A DNA stretch of 64,000 bases, taken from NCBI GenBank assembly GCA_018369555.1, contig JAGZCC010000001.1:1-64000 (forward strand), given 5' to 3'. Position 1 is the stretch's first letter. Each line of letters opens with the position of its first letter. Both the position numbers and the translations under genes were made by a program. Below are positions 16,949 through 25,864 of the stretch, piece after piece. The notes under the pieces are model-generated. The model was not told the origin of the DNA. It saw only the letters and a list, made by a program, of their open reading frames with translations, and did no database searches. This stretch comes from Thomasclavelia spiroformis. GTDB lineage: Bacteria; Bacillota_I; Bacilli_A; Erysipelotrichales; Coprobacillaceae.

Positions 16949-17287
16949 ATGAGTCAAGAATATTATTCAGTCGAAAAAGAAACAAATTTAGGCACTTTAA
17001 ATATTGGTTTAAATGTTTTTCAAACAATAATTGTTGAAACTGTTAAATCAATGGAAGGTATATACTTTGAAGGAAATACAATTCCTATGCCAGGAAGTGC
17101 ACCAATAAATGTTCATCTTAATAAAAATAATCAAGTAATTGTTGATGTTGCAATATTAATTGATTATGGGTTAAATGTTACAACTACGACTGCTGCATTA
17201 CAAAATAAAATTATTCAAAGTTGTTTTGAAATGACAGGAATCAAAAACATTAAAGTCAATATTGAGATTAAGGGCATAAACTTTTAA
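16949..17287 (+). CDS. Asp23/Gls24 family envelope-stress protein (YqhY-like)
   Basis: This 112-residue protein of the Asp23/Gls24 family has LGTLNIGLNVFQTIIVETVKSMEGI, a short insert, then VDVAILIDYGLNV and C-terminal IKVNIEIKGI. Family members often sit near the membrane or regulate lipid synthesis; YqhY in Bacillus sits beside accBC and has been tied to acetyl-CoA carboxylase activity. Here accB and accC are absent. ATG 16949 has AAAGGAG upstream; reading from 16895 has no site. A terminator follows immediately, separating it from nusB. Confidence 0.85.
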   Translation: MSQEYYSVEKETNLGTLNIGLNVFQTIIVETVKSMEGIYFEGNTIPMPGSAPINVHLNKNNQVIVDVAILIDYGLNVTTTTAALQNKIIQSCFEMTGIKNIKVNIEIKGINF

Positions 17288-17312
17288 AGATTATCTTTCG
17301 ATAATCTTTTTA
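17286..17312 (+). terminator. Intrinsic terminator after the Asp23-family gene
   Basis: A perfect 10-bp stem (AAAGATTATC 17286-17295, GATAATCTTT 17300-17309) has a 4-nt loop and a T tail. The stem begins at the last bases of the stop codon. Confidence 0.8.
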
Positions 17313-17378
17313 TTATTCATTTATTTTAATATACAAATATGGTAAAATCATTATAGATATTTTGGAAGGACGGTTTGA

Positions 17379-17783
17379 ATGAAGAAATATAGAAAAAAAT
17401 TAATTAGAGAAAAAACGGTTATTGCAATTTACCAAAAATTGCTTATAGATATAACAGAAGAAGAAATTTACAATTACTTAGATAGTGATAAAGAACTAGC
17501 TAATGATAAAGATGATTATGATTATTGTGCGATGTTTATTAATAGCATTATTAATAATCTTGAAAAATACAAAGAAGAAGTTGCAAAACACTTAAAAAAA
17601 GGATGGTCTATTGATCGATTATCTAAAATGGAGCTTGCAATTTTATTGGTTGGTTGCTATGAATTATTAGAGACAGATCAACGTAAAGAAGTTGTTATTA
17701 ATGAAGCAGTTGAATTATCTAAGAAGTATTGTGATGATGATGTTTATAAATTTGTAAATGGAATATTAAATAAAATTAAATAA
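17379..17783 (+). CDS. nusB: Transcription antitermination factor NusB
   Basis: NusB binds boxA RNA with ribosomal protein S10 and prevents premature termination in rRNA operons. The 134-residue all-helical protein shows the basic N-terminus (MKKYRKKLIREK), the SIDRLSKMELAILLVGCYELL core and NEAVELSKKYCDDDVYKFVNGIL, the strongest NusB signature. The site GGAAGGA precedes the ATG. Its TAA overlaps the xseA start. It heads a tight seven-gene run (nusB-xseA-xseB-ispA-dxs-tlyA-recN). Confidence 0.93.
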   Translation: MKKYRKKLIREKTVIAIYQKLLIDITEEEIYNYLDSDKELANDKDDYDYCAMFINSIINNLEKYKEEVAKHLKKGWSIDRLSKMELAILLVGCYELLETDQRKEVVINEAVELSKKYCDDDVYKFVNGILNKIK

Positions 17784-19099
17784 TGGAAAAAAGATACTTA
17801 ACTGTTAGTGCACTAAATCGTTATCTAAAAGTTAAAATAGATAGCGATGAACAATTGCAAAAAATTTTAATCAAAGGTGAAGTTTCAAATTTTAAACATC
17901 ATAGTTCAGGACATCTTTATTTCACTTTAAAAGATGAAACATCTAGAATCAATGCTGTTATGTTTGCCTCAAAAGCACGAAAATTACCATTCGAATTAGA
18001 AAATGGGATGAAAGTTTTGATTCAAGCAAGTGTTTCTGTATATGATGTTGCCGGAACATATCAACTATACGTTGATAATATTGAACAAGATGGTTTAGGT
18101 AACTTATATCTACGATATGAGCAACTAAAAAAAGCATTAGCCTTAGAAGGTTTGTTTGATCAAGAACATAAACATAAAATACCAAAGTTTCCAAATAAAA
18201 TTGCTGTTTTGTCAGCATATCCAAGTGCAGCGCTTGCAGATATCGTAAGAACAATCAAATTAAGATTTCCGGTTGTGCGAGTTATTGTTTTTCCAATTCC
18301 AGTCCAAGGAAAAGGGGCATATTTACATATTATTAAAGCTTTAAATTATGTTGATACGTTAGGTTTTGATACTATTATTATAGCTCGAGGCGGAGGAACT
18401 TTAGAAGATTTATGGAATTTTAACGAAGAAGCTTTAGCTAGAGCAATTTATAGTTGTAAAACCCCAATCATTAGTGGTGTTGGTCATGAAATTGATTTTA
18501 CAATCTGTGATTTTGTCGCAGATTATCGTTGTGCCACACCAACTGCTGCTGGAATTAAAGCAACACCAGATTTAATTGAATTAAAGCAAAGTGTAAATAA
18601 CATTAATTACACATTAAATACATTAATTAAACAAAAAATAACTCTAAATAGACAAGTATTAACGAAATTAAATACTTTCTATTTATTTAAAAATCCCAAT
18701 AAATTGTTTGAAGATAAAAAAATTAAAATTGATTATTTATCTGATCGATTAAAAGATATTTTTATTCATAATTTGAATTATCAAAGTAATAAAACTAAAA
18801 ATTTAATTCAAACTTTTAACCATCAAACAAATTTATTTACCCTTGAACAAAAAAATCATCTTAGCTTGATTAATCAAACAATGGAACAATTAATCAAACA
18901 AAAAATAAAATATGAAAAAGAAAAACTATATTATACATTATCTAAATTAAATACCCTTTCACCACTAAAAGTATTAGAACGTGGGTATGCAATTATCTTA
19001 AAAGAAGACGATGTTGTTTTAGCTGTAAATGAGCTAAAAACAGGCGATAAAATTAAAATAAAAATGAAAGATGGCAGTAAAAATGCCATCATTGAGTAG
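17783..19099 (+). CDS. xseA: Exodeoxyribonuclease VII large subunit
   Basis: XseA, with XseB, degrades single-stranded DNA to short oligonucleotides. The 438-residue protein has an N-terminal OB fold (VSNFKHHSSGHLYFTLKDE), the catalytic core with IARGGGTLEDLWNFNEE and SGVGHEIDFTICDFVAD, and a long coiled-coil region (about 270-390) that binds small subunits, then a short C-terminal domain (LERGYAI). The start overlaps nusB by one base. Confidence 0.95.
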   Translation: MEKRYLTVSALNRYLKVKIDSDEQLQKILIKGEVSNFKHHSSGHLYFTLKDETSRINAVMFASKARKLPFELENGMKVLIQASVSVYDVAGTYQLYVDNIEQDGLGNLYLRYEQLKKALALEGLFDQEHKHKIPKFPNKIAVLSAYPSAALADIVRTIKLRFPVVRVIVFPIPVQGKGAYLHIIKALNYVDTLGFDTIIIARGGGTLEDLWNFNEEALARAIYSCKTPIISGVGHEIDFTICDFVADYRCATPTAAGIKATPDLIELKQSVNNINYTLNTLIKQKITLNRQVLTKLNTFYLFKNPNKLFEDKKIKIDYLSDRLKDIFIHNLNYQSNKTKNLIQTFNHQTNLFTLEQKNHLSLINQTMEQLIKQKIKYEKEKLYYTLSKLNTLSPLKVLERGYAIILKEDDVVLAVNELKTGDKIKIKMKDGSKNAIIE

Positions 19100-19108
19100 A
19101 GGTTAATT

Positions 19109-19324
19109 ATGGAAAATATTACTTTTGAACAGGCGATGAAACGTCTTGAAGAAATTGTAAGTGCATTAGAAGATAATCAAATATCATTAGAAAAAAGTGT
19201 TGAATTGTTTCAAGAAGGAATTCAATTAACTAAACTTTGTAATGATAAATTAGAAGGAATCGAAAACAAAGTAGCAAAAATTTTAGTAGATGGTAAACTC
19301 CAGGATTTGAATCTTGAGGAATAA
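19109..19324 (+). CDS. xseB: Exodeoxyribonuclease VII small subunit
   Basis: This is a 71-residue helical protein with the classic XseB pattern TFEQAMKRLEEIVSALED, then SLEKSVELFQEGIQLTKLC. It wraps around the XseA coiled coil to form the active nuclease. The ribosome site is GAGG, 9 nt after xseA. The next gene starts 1 nt after its stop. Confidence 0.93.
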   Translation: MENITFEQAMKRLEEIVSALEDNQISLEKSVELFQEGIQLTKLCNDKLEGIENKVAKILVDGKLQDLNLEE

Positions 19325-19325
19325 C

Positions 19326-20174
19326 ATGGAACAAATAATTCAAAATATAAATACTAGATTAATGCAAATTACTGATTGTTTTCAAGATTCCAAAGTTAAA
19401 GACGCAATGAAATATTCATTACTTGCAGGTGGGAAAAGAATCCGCCCATTATTAATGCTTAGAATAATTCAAAGTTATGGGTTAAATTATCGTGACTATC
19501 TAGATGCTGCCTGTGCAATTGAAATGATTCATACATATTCATTGATTCATGATGATTTACCAGGCATGGATAATGATGATTTAAGACGTGGTAAGCCTAC
19601 TTGTCATAAAGAATTTGATGAGGCAACTGCAATTCTAGCCGGAGATGGTTTATTAAATGAAGCAATTAATGTCATTTTAAAAGCAGAATATAGTAATGAA
19701 TTAAAAATTGGATTATTAAGTATTTTATATCAAGCTAGTGGTGTAAATGGTATGATTTTAGGACAAGCCCTAGATATTGAATTTGAAAATAAAAAAGCAA
19801 ATCGTAAAGAATTGGATTTAATTCATCATCATAAAACTGGTGATTTAATTAGTGCTTCAATGCAAATGGGTGCTTTAATTGCTAATGTTGATGATTTAGA
19901 AACATTTAAAGAAATTGGTTACAAAATTGGTTTAGCGTTTCAAATTCAAGATGATATTTTAGATGTAGTTGGTAATAGTAAAGTATTAGGGAAAAATGTT
20001 GGTAGTGATATTGAAAATAATAAATCGACTTATGTTACATTGATGGGAGTTGAAAAGTCACAAGAGATAGTTGATTGCTATTTTAATGATGCCATTACAT
20101 TAATAAATAAATTAAAAATTAATCATGAATTAATTTTAGAAGTACTGGAAAAATTAAAGAGAAGAGTGAAATAA
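19326..20174 (+). CDS. ispA: Polyprenyl (farnesyl) diphosphate synthase
   Basis: This is a 282-residue short-chain trans-prenyltransferase making geranyl/farnesyl diphosphate for undecaprenol and other isoprenoids. The first aspartate-rich motif is HDDLPGMDNDDLRRG and the second DDILDVVGN; GGKRIRP is the N-terminal substrate loop. ATG 19326 has GAGGA upstream; the in-frame TTG at 19314 overlaps that site. Its stop overlaps the dxs start, which supplies the same pathway with precursors. Confidence 0.93.
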   Translation: MEQIIQNINTRLMQITDCFQDSKVKDAMKYSLLAGGKRIRPLLMLRIIQSYGLNYRDYLDAACAIEMIHTYSLIHDDLPGMDNDDLRRGKPTCHKEFDEATAILAGDGLLNEAINVILKAEYSNELKIGLLSILYQASGVNGMILGQALDIEFENKKANRKELDLIHHHKTGDLISASMQMGALIANVDDLETFKEIGYKIGLAFQIQDDILDVVGNSKVLGKNVGSDIENNKSTYVTLMGVEKSQEIVDCYFNDAITLINKLKINHELILEVLEKLKRRVK

Positions 20175-22048
20175 TGGATCTAAACAGTATAAAAGATCCC
20201 TCTTTTTTAAAAGAGTTGGATATTAGACAATTAAATCAATTATCTAGTGATATCCGTGAGTTTTTGATTACTAATATTTCAAAAACTGGGGGACATCTTT
20301 CTAGTAATTTAGGAGTTGTAGAATTAACCATTGCCTTGCATTATGTTTTCAATTCCCCAAAAGATAAAATATTTTTTGATGTTGGTCATCAATCATATGT
20401 TCATAAAATATTAACTGGAAGAGCTAATTGCTTTGATACTTTGCGTAAATATAATGGCTTATCTGGTTTTCAAAAAAGGATAGAAAGTAAACATGACGTT
20501 TGGGAAGCTGGGCATTCTTCAACTGCTTTAAGTGCCGCTGTTGCAATGGCTATTGCTCGTGATTTAGATAATCAAGATTATGAGGTGATTCCTGTCATTG
20601 GTGATGCTGCTATGGTTGGCGGTGAATCGTTAGAAGCTTTAAATCATCTAGGTTCGATTAAAAATAAAGTAATAATTATTTTAAACGATAACCAAATGGC
20701 AATTGGTAAAAGTGTTGGTGGTTTTGGTGAATTTTTATCTTCTGTAAGATTAAGTGGAACGTATAATAATTTAAAACAAGATTACCGAAACATTACTGCA
20801 AAAAATAAATTTGGTCAAATGATTTTTAATATTTCTAAGCGAGTTAAAGACTTTATAAAACATGGCTTAATTGATGATACGATTTTTGAGGATTTTGGAG
20901 TTGATTATTTAGGACCAGTTAATGGTCATGACTTTGAAGATTTGATAAGAGTTTTAAATTTAGCTAAAAAATCTAAATCAAGTGTCGTCATTCATATTGT
21001 AACTAAAAAAGGTCGTGGTTATAAATATGCTGAAAATGATTTTAAAGGAAATTGGCATGGAATAGCACCGTTTAATATTGATGATGGAACAATTAAAACA
21101 CCACCATCTAAAGATAAAATTAGTTGGTCAAAAATGGTTGCTGATCATATTGAATTAAATATGACCAAAGATAAAGATGTAGTTGCAATAACTCCCGCTA
21201 TGATTCATGGCTCTTGCATGGATAATCTATTTGAACATTTCCCAAATCGCAGTTTTGATGTTGGAATAGCAGAAGAACATGCCTTAACATTTACAGCAGG
21301 TTTAGCAATAGCTAAGAAAAAACCATTTATTTCAGTATATTCATCTTTCTTGCAACGTGCTTATGATCAAATCAATCATGATATTGCAAGAATGGATTTA
21401 GGCTGTTTGATTTGTGTCGATCGTTGTGGTTTTGTGGGAGCTGATGGACCAACACATCATGGTGTATTTGATCTAGGAATTTTAAATCCATTACCTAATG
21501 TGATTATTTGTACACCAAGTAATAGCAAAGATGCTAAAAAATTTATTAATACATATATCAAAAATAATGATCATCCTTATATTTTAAGAATTCCACGTGG
21601 AGATATTAAAAATGATATTGTAGCAGATGATGAAGTTTTAACGATTGGTAAATGGTTTATTGAAAATGACAATGACTATGATTGTACAATTGTTAGTTAT
21701 GGCCAAAATGTTAATATGATTCGTAGTTATTTTAAAAATAAACATATTAAAATTAGATTGGTAGATGCTTTATTTATTAAGCCAATGGATTTTGAAATGT
21801 TAAATCATATAGCTGATGATAAACCTTTAATCATCTATGAAACCGAATTAAAAATTAACTCCTTAGCAAGCAATATTGCATATTATTATAGCCAAAATAA
21901 CATTTTAAAAAGAGTTTATAGCTTTGGAGTTGATGATCATTTTTCAGTTCAGGGAAGTGTTGATGAAATTTTAAAAGATGAAAGATTAGATATGGAATCA
22001 TTTTATCAAAAAGTTAAGGAGATAATTGATGAAAAAAGAGAGAATTGA
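20174..22048 (+). CDS. dxs: 1-deoxy-D-xylulose-5-phosphate synthase
   Basis: DXS condenses pyruvate with glyceraldehyde 3-phosphate, the first step of the non-mevalonate isoprenoid pathway. The 624-residue thiamine-diphosphate enzyme shows GHQSYVHKILTGR, the GDAAMVGGESLEALNHLG binding motif, and the C-terminal transketolase-like half with DRCGFVGADGPTHHG. It overlaps ispA by one base and the next gene by 20 nt, so the set is tightly coupled. Confidence 0.95.
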   Translation: MDLNSIKDPSFLKELDIRQLNQLSSDIREFLITNISKTGGHLSSNLGVVELTIALHYVFNSPKDKIFFDVGHQSYVHKILTGRANCFDTLRKYNGLSGFQKRIESKHDVWEAGHSSTALSAAVAMAIARDLDNQDYEVIPVIGDAAMVGGESLEALNHLGSIKNKVIIILNDNQMAIGKSVGGFGEFLSSVRLSGTYNNLKQDYRNITAKNKFGQMIFNISKRVKDFIKHGLIDDTIFEDFGVDYLGPVNGHDFEDLIRVLNLAKKSKSSVVIHIVTKKGRGYKYAENDFKGNWHGIAPFNIDDGTIKTPPSKDKISWSKMVADHIELNMTKDKDVVAITPAMIHGSCMDNLFEHFPNRSFDVGIAEEHALTFTAGLAIAKKKPFISVYSSFLQRAYDQINHDIARMDLGCLICVDRCGFVGADGPTHHGVFDLGILNPLPNVIICTPSNSKDAKKFINTYIKNNDHPYILRIPRGDIKNDIVADDEVLTIGKWFIENDNDYDCTIVSYGQNVNMIRSYFKNKHIKIRLVDALFIKPMDFEMLNHIADDKPLIIYETELKINSLASNIAYYYSQNNILKRVYSFGVDDHFSVQGSVDEILKDERLDMESFYQKVKEIIDEKREN

Positions 22049-22829
22049 TGTTTTACTAGTTGAACAAGGCTTTTTTGATTCCCGTGAAAAAGCTAAACGT
22101 GCCATTATGGCTGGAATAGTTCATGATGATTATGACATTATTGATAAACCAGGAACAAAAATTCCAGTTGACTCCAATTTACATGTTAAAGGAAATATTA
22201 TGCCATATGTATCTCGAGGTGGCTTAAAATTAGAAAAAGCGCTAAAAGAATTTTCTTTAAACATTAAAGATGAAATTATGGTGGATATCGGTAGTTCAAC
22301 TGGCGGATTTACTGATTGTGCTTTGCAAAATGGGGCAAAATTAGTATATGCAGTTGATGTAGGTACTAACCAATTAGTTTGGAAACTTAGAAATGATCCT
22401 CGTGTAATTGTTAAAGAAAAAACAAATTTCCGTTATGCAACAATCGATTTATTCCAAGAAGGATTACCAACTTTTGCATCAATCGATGTTTCATTTATTT
22501 CATTGAAACATATTTTTAATGCTTTAAAAAATATATTAAAAACAAATAATCAAGTTGTTGCTTTAATTAAGCCACAATTTGAGGCCGGTAAAGACGATGT
22601 GGGTAAAAAAGGAATTGTTAAAGACAAAGAAATTCATTGTCGAGTAATTAAAGATGTTATTAAGTTTGCTAAGGAAGATGGTTTTACTTTGACTAAGCTT
22701 ACTTATTCTCCAATTACTGGTGGTGAGGGAAATATTGAGTTTTTAGGTTTATTTATAAAAGGTGATGAAAATGTCGTCATCGATGTTGAAAGCGTAGTAA
22801 ATGCAGCTCATAATTGCTTTAAAGGATAG
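22029..22829 (+). CDS. TlyA-family rRNA 2'-O-methyltransferase (YqxC)
   Basis: This 266-residue protein has an N-terminal S4 RNA-binding domain (ERIDVLLVEQGFFDSREKAKRAIMAG) joined to an FtsJ-like SAM methyltransferase domain (MVDIGSSTGGFTDCALQNGA). TlyA proteins methylate ribose in 16S and 23S rRNA and are often called haemolysin A in older annotations. Start ATG 22029 has AAGGAGA upstream and lies within dxs. In Bacillus the arginine repressor gene (ahrC) separates this gene from recN; here recN follows after 8 nt. Confidence 0.9.
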   Translation: MKKERIDVLLVEQGFFDSREKAKRAIMAGIVHDDYDIIDKPGTKIPVDSNLHVKGNIMPYVSRGGLKLEKALKEFSLNIKDEIMVDIGSSTGGFTDCALQNGAKLVYAVDVGTNQLVWKLRNDPRVIVKEKTNFRYATIDLFQEGLPTFASIDVSFISLKHIFNALKNILKTNNQVVALIKPQFEAGKDDVGKKGIVKDKEIHCRVIKDVIKFAKEDGFTLTKLTYSPITGGEGNIEFLGLFIKGDENVVIDVESVVNAAHNCFKG

Positions 22830-22837
22830 GTGATACA

Positions 22838-24493
22838 ATGTTAGAGAGTATTTATATAGAAAATTTTGCGATTATTGATCAGTTACAAATCGATTTTCAT
22901 GATCAAATGACGGTATTGACCGGTGAAACTGGTGCAGGTAAATCAATAATTATTGATGCTATTGGTCAATTATGTGGAAATCGTAGTCAAACTAATTTTA
23001 TTAAAAGTGAAGCTGATGAAGCTTTTATTGAAGGTGTTTTTTCAATTAAAGATAATTCAACCGTCTTAGATAAATTAAAAGAATATCGTATCGATTATGA
23101 TGATAAACTAATTGTGTCTAAATCTTTTAATCGTAATAATAAAACGACAATTAAAATTAATTATCGCAATGTTTCTACCATGGCTCTTAAATCTATCATG
23201 AAAGAATTAGTTGATATTCATTCACAGTTTGAAACACATACATTATTCGATAGTAACAATCATATCAATATACTAGATGATTATATTGGTAAACCACTTG
23301 TATTACTAAAACAAAAATACAAAGAAATATATCAAAAATACATTGATATAAATAAAACTTATCAAAAAACAATTGAAGAAGAATTAAGTGATGAGCAACT
23401 AGAATATTATCAAAGTCAATTATCCGAAATAAATAGTTTAAATCTTACAGAAATAGATGAAGAAAAATTAGAGGCTGAGAAAAAAAGATTACTTAATTTT
23501 GAAAAAACTAACGAAAAAATTAATAATTATCGCCAGTACATGGAAGGCAATCAAGGAGTAATTTCTACATTAAATAATGCATTAAATGAATTAGAAACAT
23601 TAAATCAACAAGCAAATTATCACCAAATTTTTGAACAAATGTATGATTTATATTATAATTTAATTGATTTAAATGATGCTGTGTTAGATGAGTATAATCA
23701 AACTGATTTTGATGAATTTCGTTTAAATGAAATTCAAGAAACATTATTTAAACTCAATCGTTTAAAAAGAAAATATGGACAATCAATTAATACTATTTTA
23801 GATGAAAAAAAAGTAATTGAAGAAAAAATTCTTTCATTTACTAATCGTGAAACATATATTAATGAATTAAAATCAAAATTAGACTCAATTTCAGCCGAAG
23901 TTAATCAATGTGCAGAAAAAATAACAACTTTACGTAAACAAAAAGCTTTAGAGTTTACAAATGAAGTAATGGAACAATTAAAATCGTTATATTTAGAAAA
24001 AGTTATATTTGAAATAAATATTCAAAAAGGCACACTCCAAAAAAACGGTCAAGATATTATTACTTTCTTAGTTTCTACAAATTCTGGTCAAACCTTACAG
24101 CCATTAAATAAAATTGCTTCAGGTGGAGAAATGTCTCGAATTATGCTTGCAATAAAAACATTATCACTAGCTTCTAGTTCTCTTGAAACAATAATTTTTG
24201 ATGAGGCTGATACCGGTGTTAGTGGTAAAGTAGCCGAGAGTATCGGTGCCAAAATGAAATTGATTGCTAAAAATTACCAAGTATTATGCATTAGTCATTT
24301 AGCTCAAGTTGCCAGTTTTGCTAATTATCATTATTTAATTGAAAAGACAAGTAGTGATAATAATACAACGGTTAAAGTTAGTGAATTGAATGAAGAAAAA
24401 AGTATTTTAGAAATTGCTAAACTTATCTCAGGAAAAAATATATCAAAAGAATCAATTGATCATGCTAAAAAATTAAAACTGAGTAGTGAATAA
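22838..24493 (+). CDS. recN: DNA repair protein RecN
   Basis: RecN is an SMC-like ATPase that gathers DNA ends in double-strand break repair. In the 551-residue protein the Walker A is GETGAGKSIIIDA near residue 30, followed by a coiled-coil arm (about 160-370), the ABC signature ASGGEMSRIMLAIK and Walker B TIIFDEADTGVSG. The C-terminal QVLCISHLAQVAS is typical. The site GGATAGG precedes it. It ends the isoprenoid/repair operon; spoIVB follows with its own unusual leader. Confidence 0.95.
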   Translation: MLESIYIENFAIIDQLQIDFHDQMTVLTGETGAGKSIIIDAIGQLCGNRSQTNFIKSEADEAFIEGVFSIKDNSTVLDKLKEYRIDYDDKLIVSKSFNRNNKTTIKINYRNVSTMALKSIMKELVDIHSQFETHTLFDSNNHINILDDYIGKPLVLLKQKYKEIYQKYIDINKTYQKTIEEELSDEQLEYYQSQLSEINSLNLTEIDEEKLEAEKKRLLNFEKTNEKINNYRQYMEGNQGVISTLNNALNELETLNQQANYHQIFEQMYDLYYNLIDLNDAVLDEYNQTDFDEFRLNEIQETLFKLNRLKRKYGQSINTILDEKKVIEEKILSFTNRETYINELKSKLDSISAEVNQCAEKITTLRKQKALEFTNEVMEQLKSLYLEKVIFEINIQKGTLQKNGQDIITFLVSTNSGQTLQPLNKIASGGEMSRIMLAIKTLSLASSSLETIIFDEADTGVSGKVAESIGAKMKLIAKNYQVLCISHLAQVASFANYHYLIEKTSSDNNTTVKVSELNEEKSILEIAKLISGKNISKESIDHAKKLKLSSE

Positions 24494-24505
24494 TTATAAG
24501 TACAC

Positions 24506-24549
24506 AAGCCAAACTAAGATGTAACGTAAGTTACAAGGAGGTTTGGCTT
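24506..24549 (+). promoter_or_regulatory. Hairpin enclosing the spoIVB Shine-Dalgarno
   Basis: AAGCCAAAC (24506-24514) pairs perfectly with GTTTGGCTT (24541-24549). Inside, GTAAC (24521-24525) pairs with GTTAC (24530-24534). The ribosome site AAGGAGG (24535-24541) falls in the internal loop between the two stems, and the outer stem ends 2 nt before the ATG. This could limit translation of spoIVB. Confidence 0.6.
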
Positions 24550-24551
24550 CG

Positions 24552-25538
24552 ATGTTTTTTAAAAAGCTAATTCTTTCTCTAGCTGTTATTTTATCCATTT
24601 TTAACCCAATTACAACATATGCTATTCCATTAATTCCTGGTGGTGATTCAATTGGAATTGAATTAGATTATCAAGGAGTAATGATAACTGGAGGATATGA
24701 AGTAAAAACGAAAAATAATATTTATAATCCTATAAAAAGTGAATTTAAAATTGGTGATAAAATTATTGAAATCGAAGGTAAAGAGATAACTACTATTAGT
24801 GAATTAAGTGAGCAAATTAAAAATAGTGGGGGATTAAAAGAAAATTTTGATGTCATAATAATTAGAAATAACAAAAGAATACACAAAACACTAAAAGTTA
24901 TTTATGAAAACAACCAATTTACTACCGGTTTATATGTTAAAGATGCAATTAATGGTATAGGAACCATTACTTTTTATAATCCTGATAAGCAAAGTTTTGG
25001 AGCTTTAGGTCATGCTATGGAAGATACTGCATTAACCACTGATTTACTACAATCAGGGAAAATTTTTGAAAGTACTGTTACAAGTATAAAAAAAGCCACA
25101 CCTAATCATTCCGGAAATAAAATTGCTGATATTTCTAATCTTGAAATAGGTAGTATAAACAGCCATAATCAATTTGGAATTTATGGAACTTATAATTACG
25201 ATATTTCTAAAAGGAAATCTTTTGAAACAGCAGACATCGATGAAATTAAATTAGGAAAGGCATACTTTCTAACAGTATTAGATGGTCAAAAAATCCAAAA
25301 ATGTGAAATTGAAATCACAAAACTAAATCGGCAAGATTCAATCAATGAAAAAGGTATTGAATTTAAAGTTGTCGACCAAGCAGTAACAACACAGGCAAAT
25401 GGAATCGTTCAAGGAATGAGTGGATCTCCAATTATTCAAAATGATAAAATCATTGGTTGTGTTACACATGTTTCTGGTAATAATCCAATGCTTGGATACG
25501 GATTATATATTGAATGGATGTTAGAAATGGATGAGTAA
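24552..25538 (+). CDS. spoIVB: SpoIVB-type serine peptidase (S55)
   Basis: SpoIVB is secreted by the forespore and cleaves SpoIVFA, which releases pro-SigK processing in the mother cell. The 328-residue protein has an N-terminal signal/anchor segment (MFFKKLILSLAVIL...), the family start motif LIPGGDSIGIEL, a PDZ domain (about 40-120) and the S55 peptidase domain with GALGHAMED (histidine) and GMSGSPII (catalytic serine). It is shorter than the ~425-residue Bacillus protein because little lies between the anchor and the PDZ. ATG 24552 is chosen over the TTG at 24543, which is too close to the AAGGAGG. Spo0A, its usual downstream neighbour, is missing. Confidence 0.92.
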   Translation: MFFKKLILSLAVILSIFNPITTYAIPLIPGGDSIGIELDYQGVMITGGYEVKTKNNIYNPIKSEFKIGDKIIEIEGKEITTISELSEQIKNSGGLKENFDVIIIRNNKRIHKTLKVIYENNQFTTGLYVKDAINGIGTITFYNPDKQSFGALGHAMEDTALTTDLLQSGKIFESTVTSIKKATPNHSGNKIADISNLEIGSINSHNQFGIYGTYNYDISKRKSFETADIDEIKLGKAYFLTVLDGQKIQKCEIEITKLNRQDSINEKGIEFKVVDQAVTTQANGIVQGMSGSPIIQNDKIIGCVTHVSGNNPMLGYGLYIEWMLEMDE

Positions 25539-25540
25539 TA

Positions 25541-25564
25541 AAAAGGTGCTCTTTAGCACCTTTT
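25541..25564 (+). terminator. Intrinsic terminator of spoIVB
   Basis: AAAAGGTGC (25541-25549) and GCACCTTTT (25556-25564) form a 9-bp stem with a 6-nt loop. Confidence 0.85.
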
Positions 25565-25720
25565 AAACTGAATTAGGCTTCCATGTTAAGAAAAAATTAG
25601 TATAATAATTAATGAAAGCAACAATAAATATGTAACTATAAAAATACTTTTAAAAAATAATCCTTATTTTAACGGGTTATCTTGTTTTAAAATGTGCTGG
25701 TAGGAGGCTTGAGAATAAAT

Positions 25721-25864
25721 ATGCATAAAAATATTAAAATAATTCTGGTAATAGCTATAATTTTTTCTATTTTGGCAATGTTAGTTATACATTGCTTAAA
25801 AGTGATTTATCTACAATTTATTTTTATTGGAGCAGCTGACTATGCAAGTTATTTTTCATATTGA
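25721..25864 (+). CDS. Possible 47-residue membrane peptide overlapping the dinB start
   Basis: ATG 25721 opens a 47-codon frame with one long hydrophobic helix (residues 6-24, IKIILVIAIIFSILAMLVI). An AGGAGG (25702-25707) lies 13 nt upstream, longer than usual; an in-frame TTG at 25709 is too close. It ends 22 nt inside dinB. It may be a real small membrane protein translationally coupled to dinB, or a leader. There is no homology I can recognise. Confidence 0.4.
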   Translation: MHKNIKIILVIAIIFSILAMLVIHCLKVIYLQFIFIGAADYASYFSY

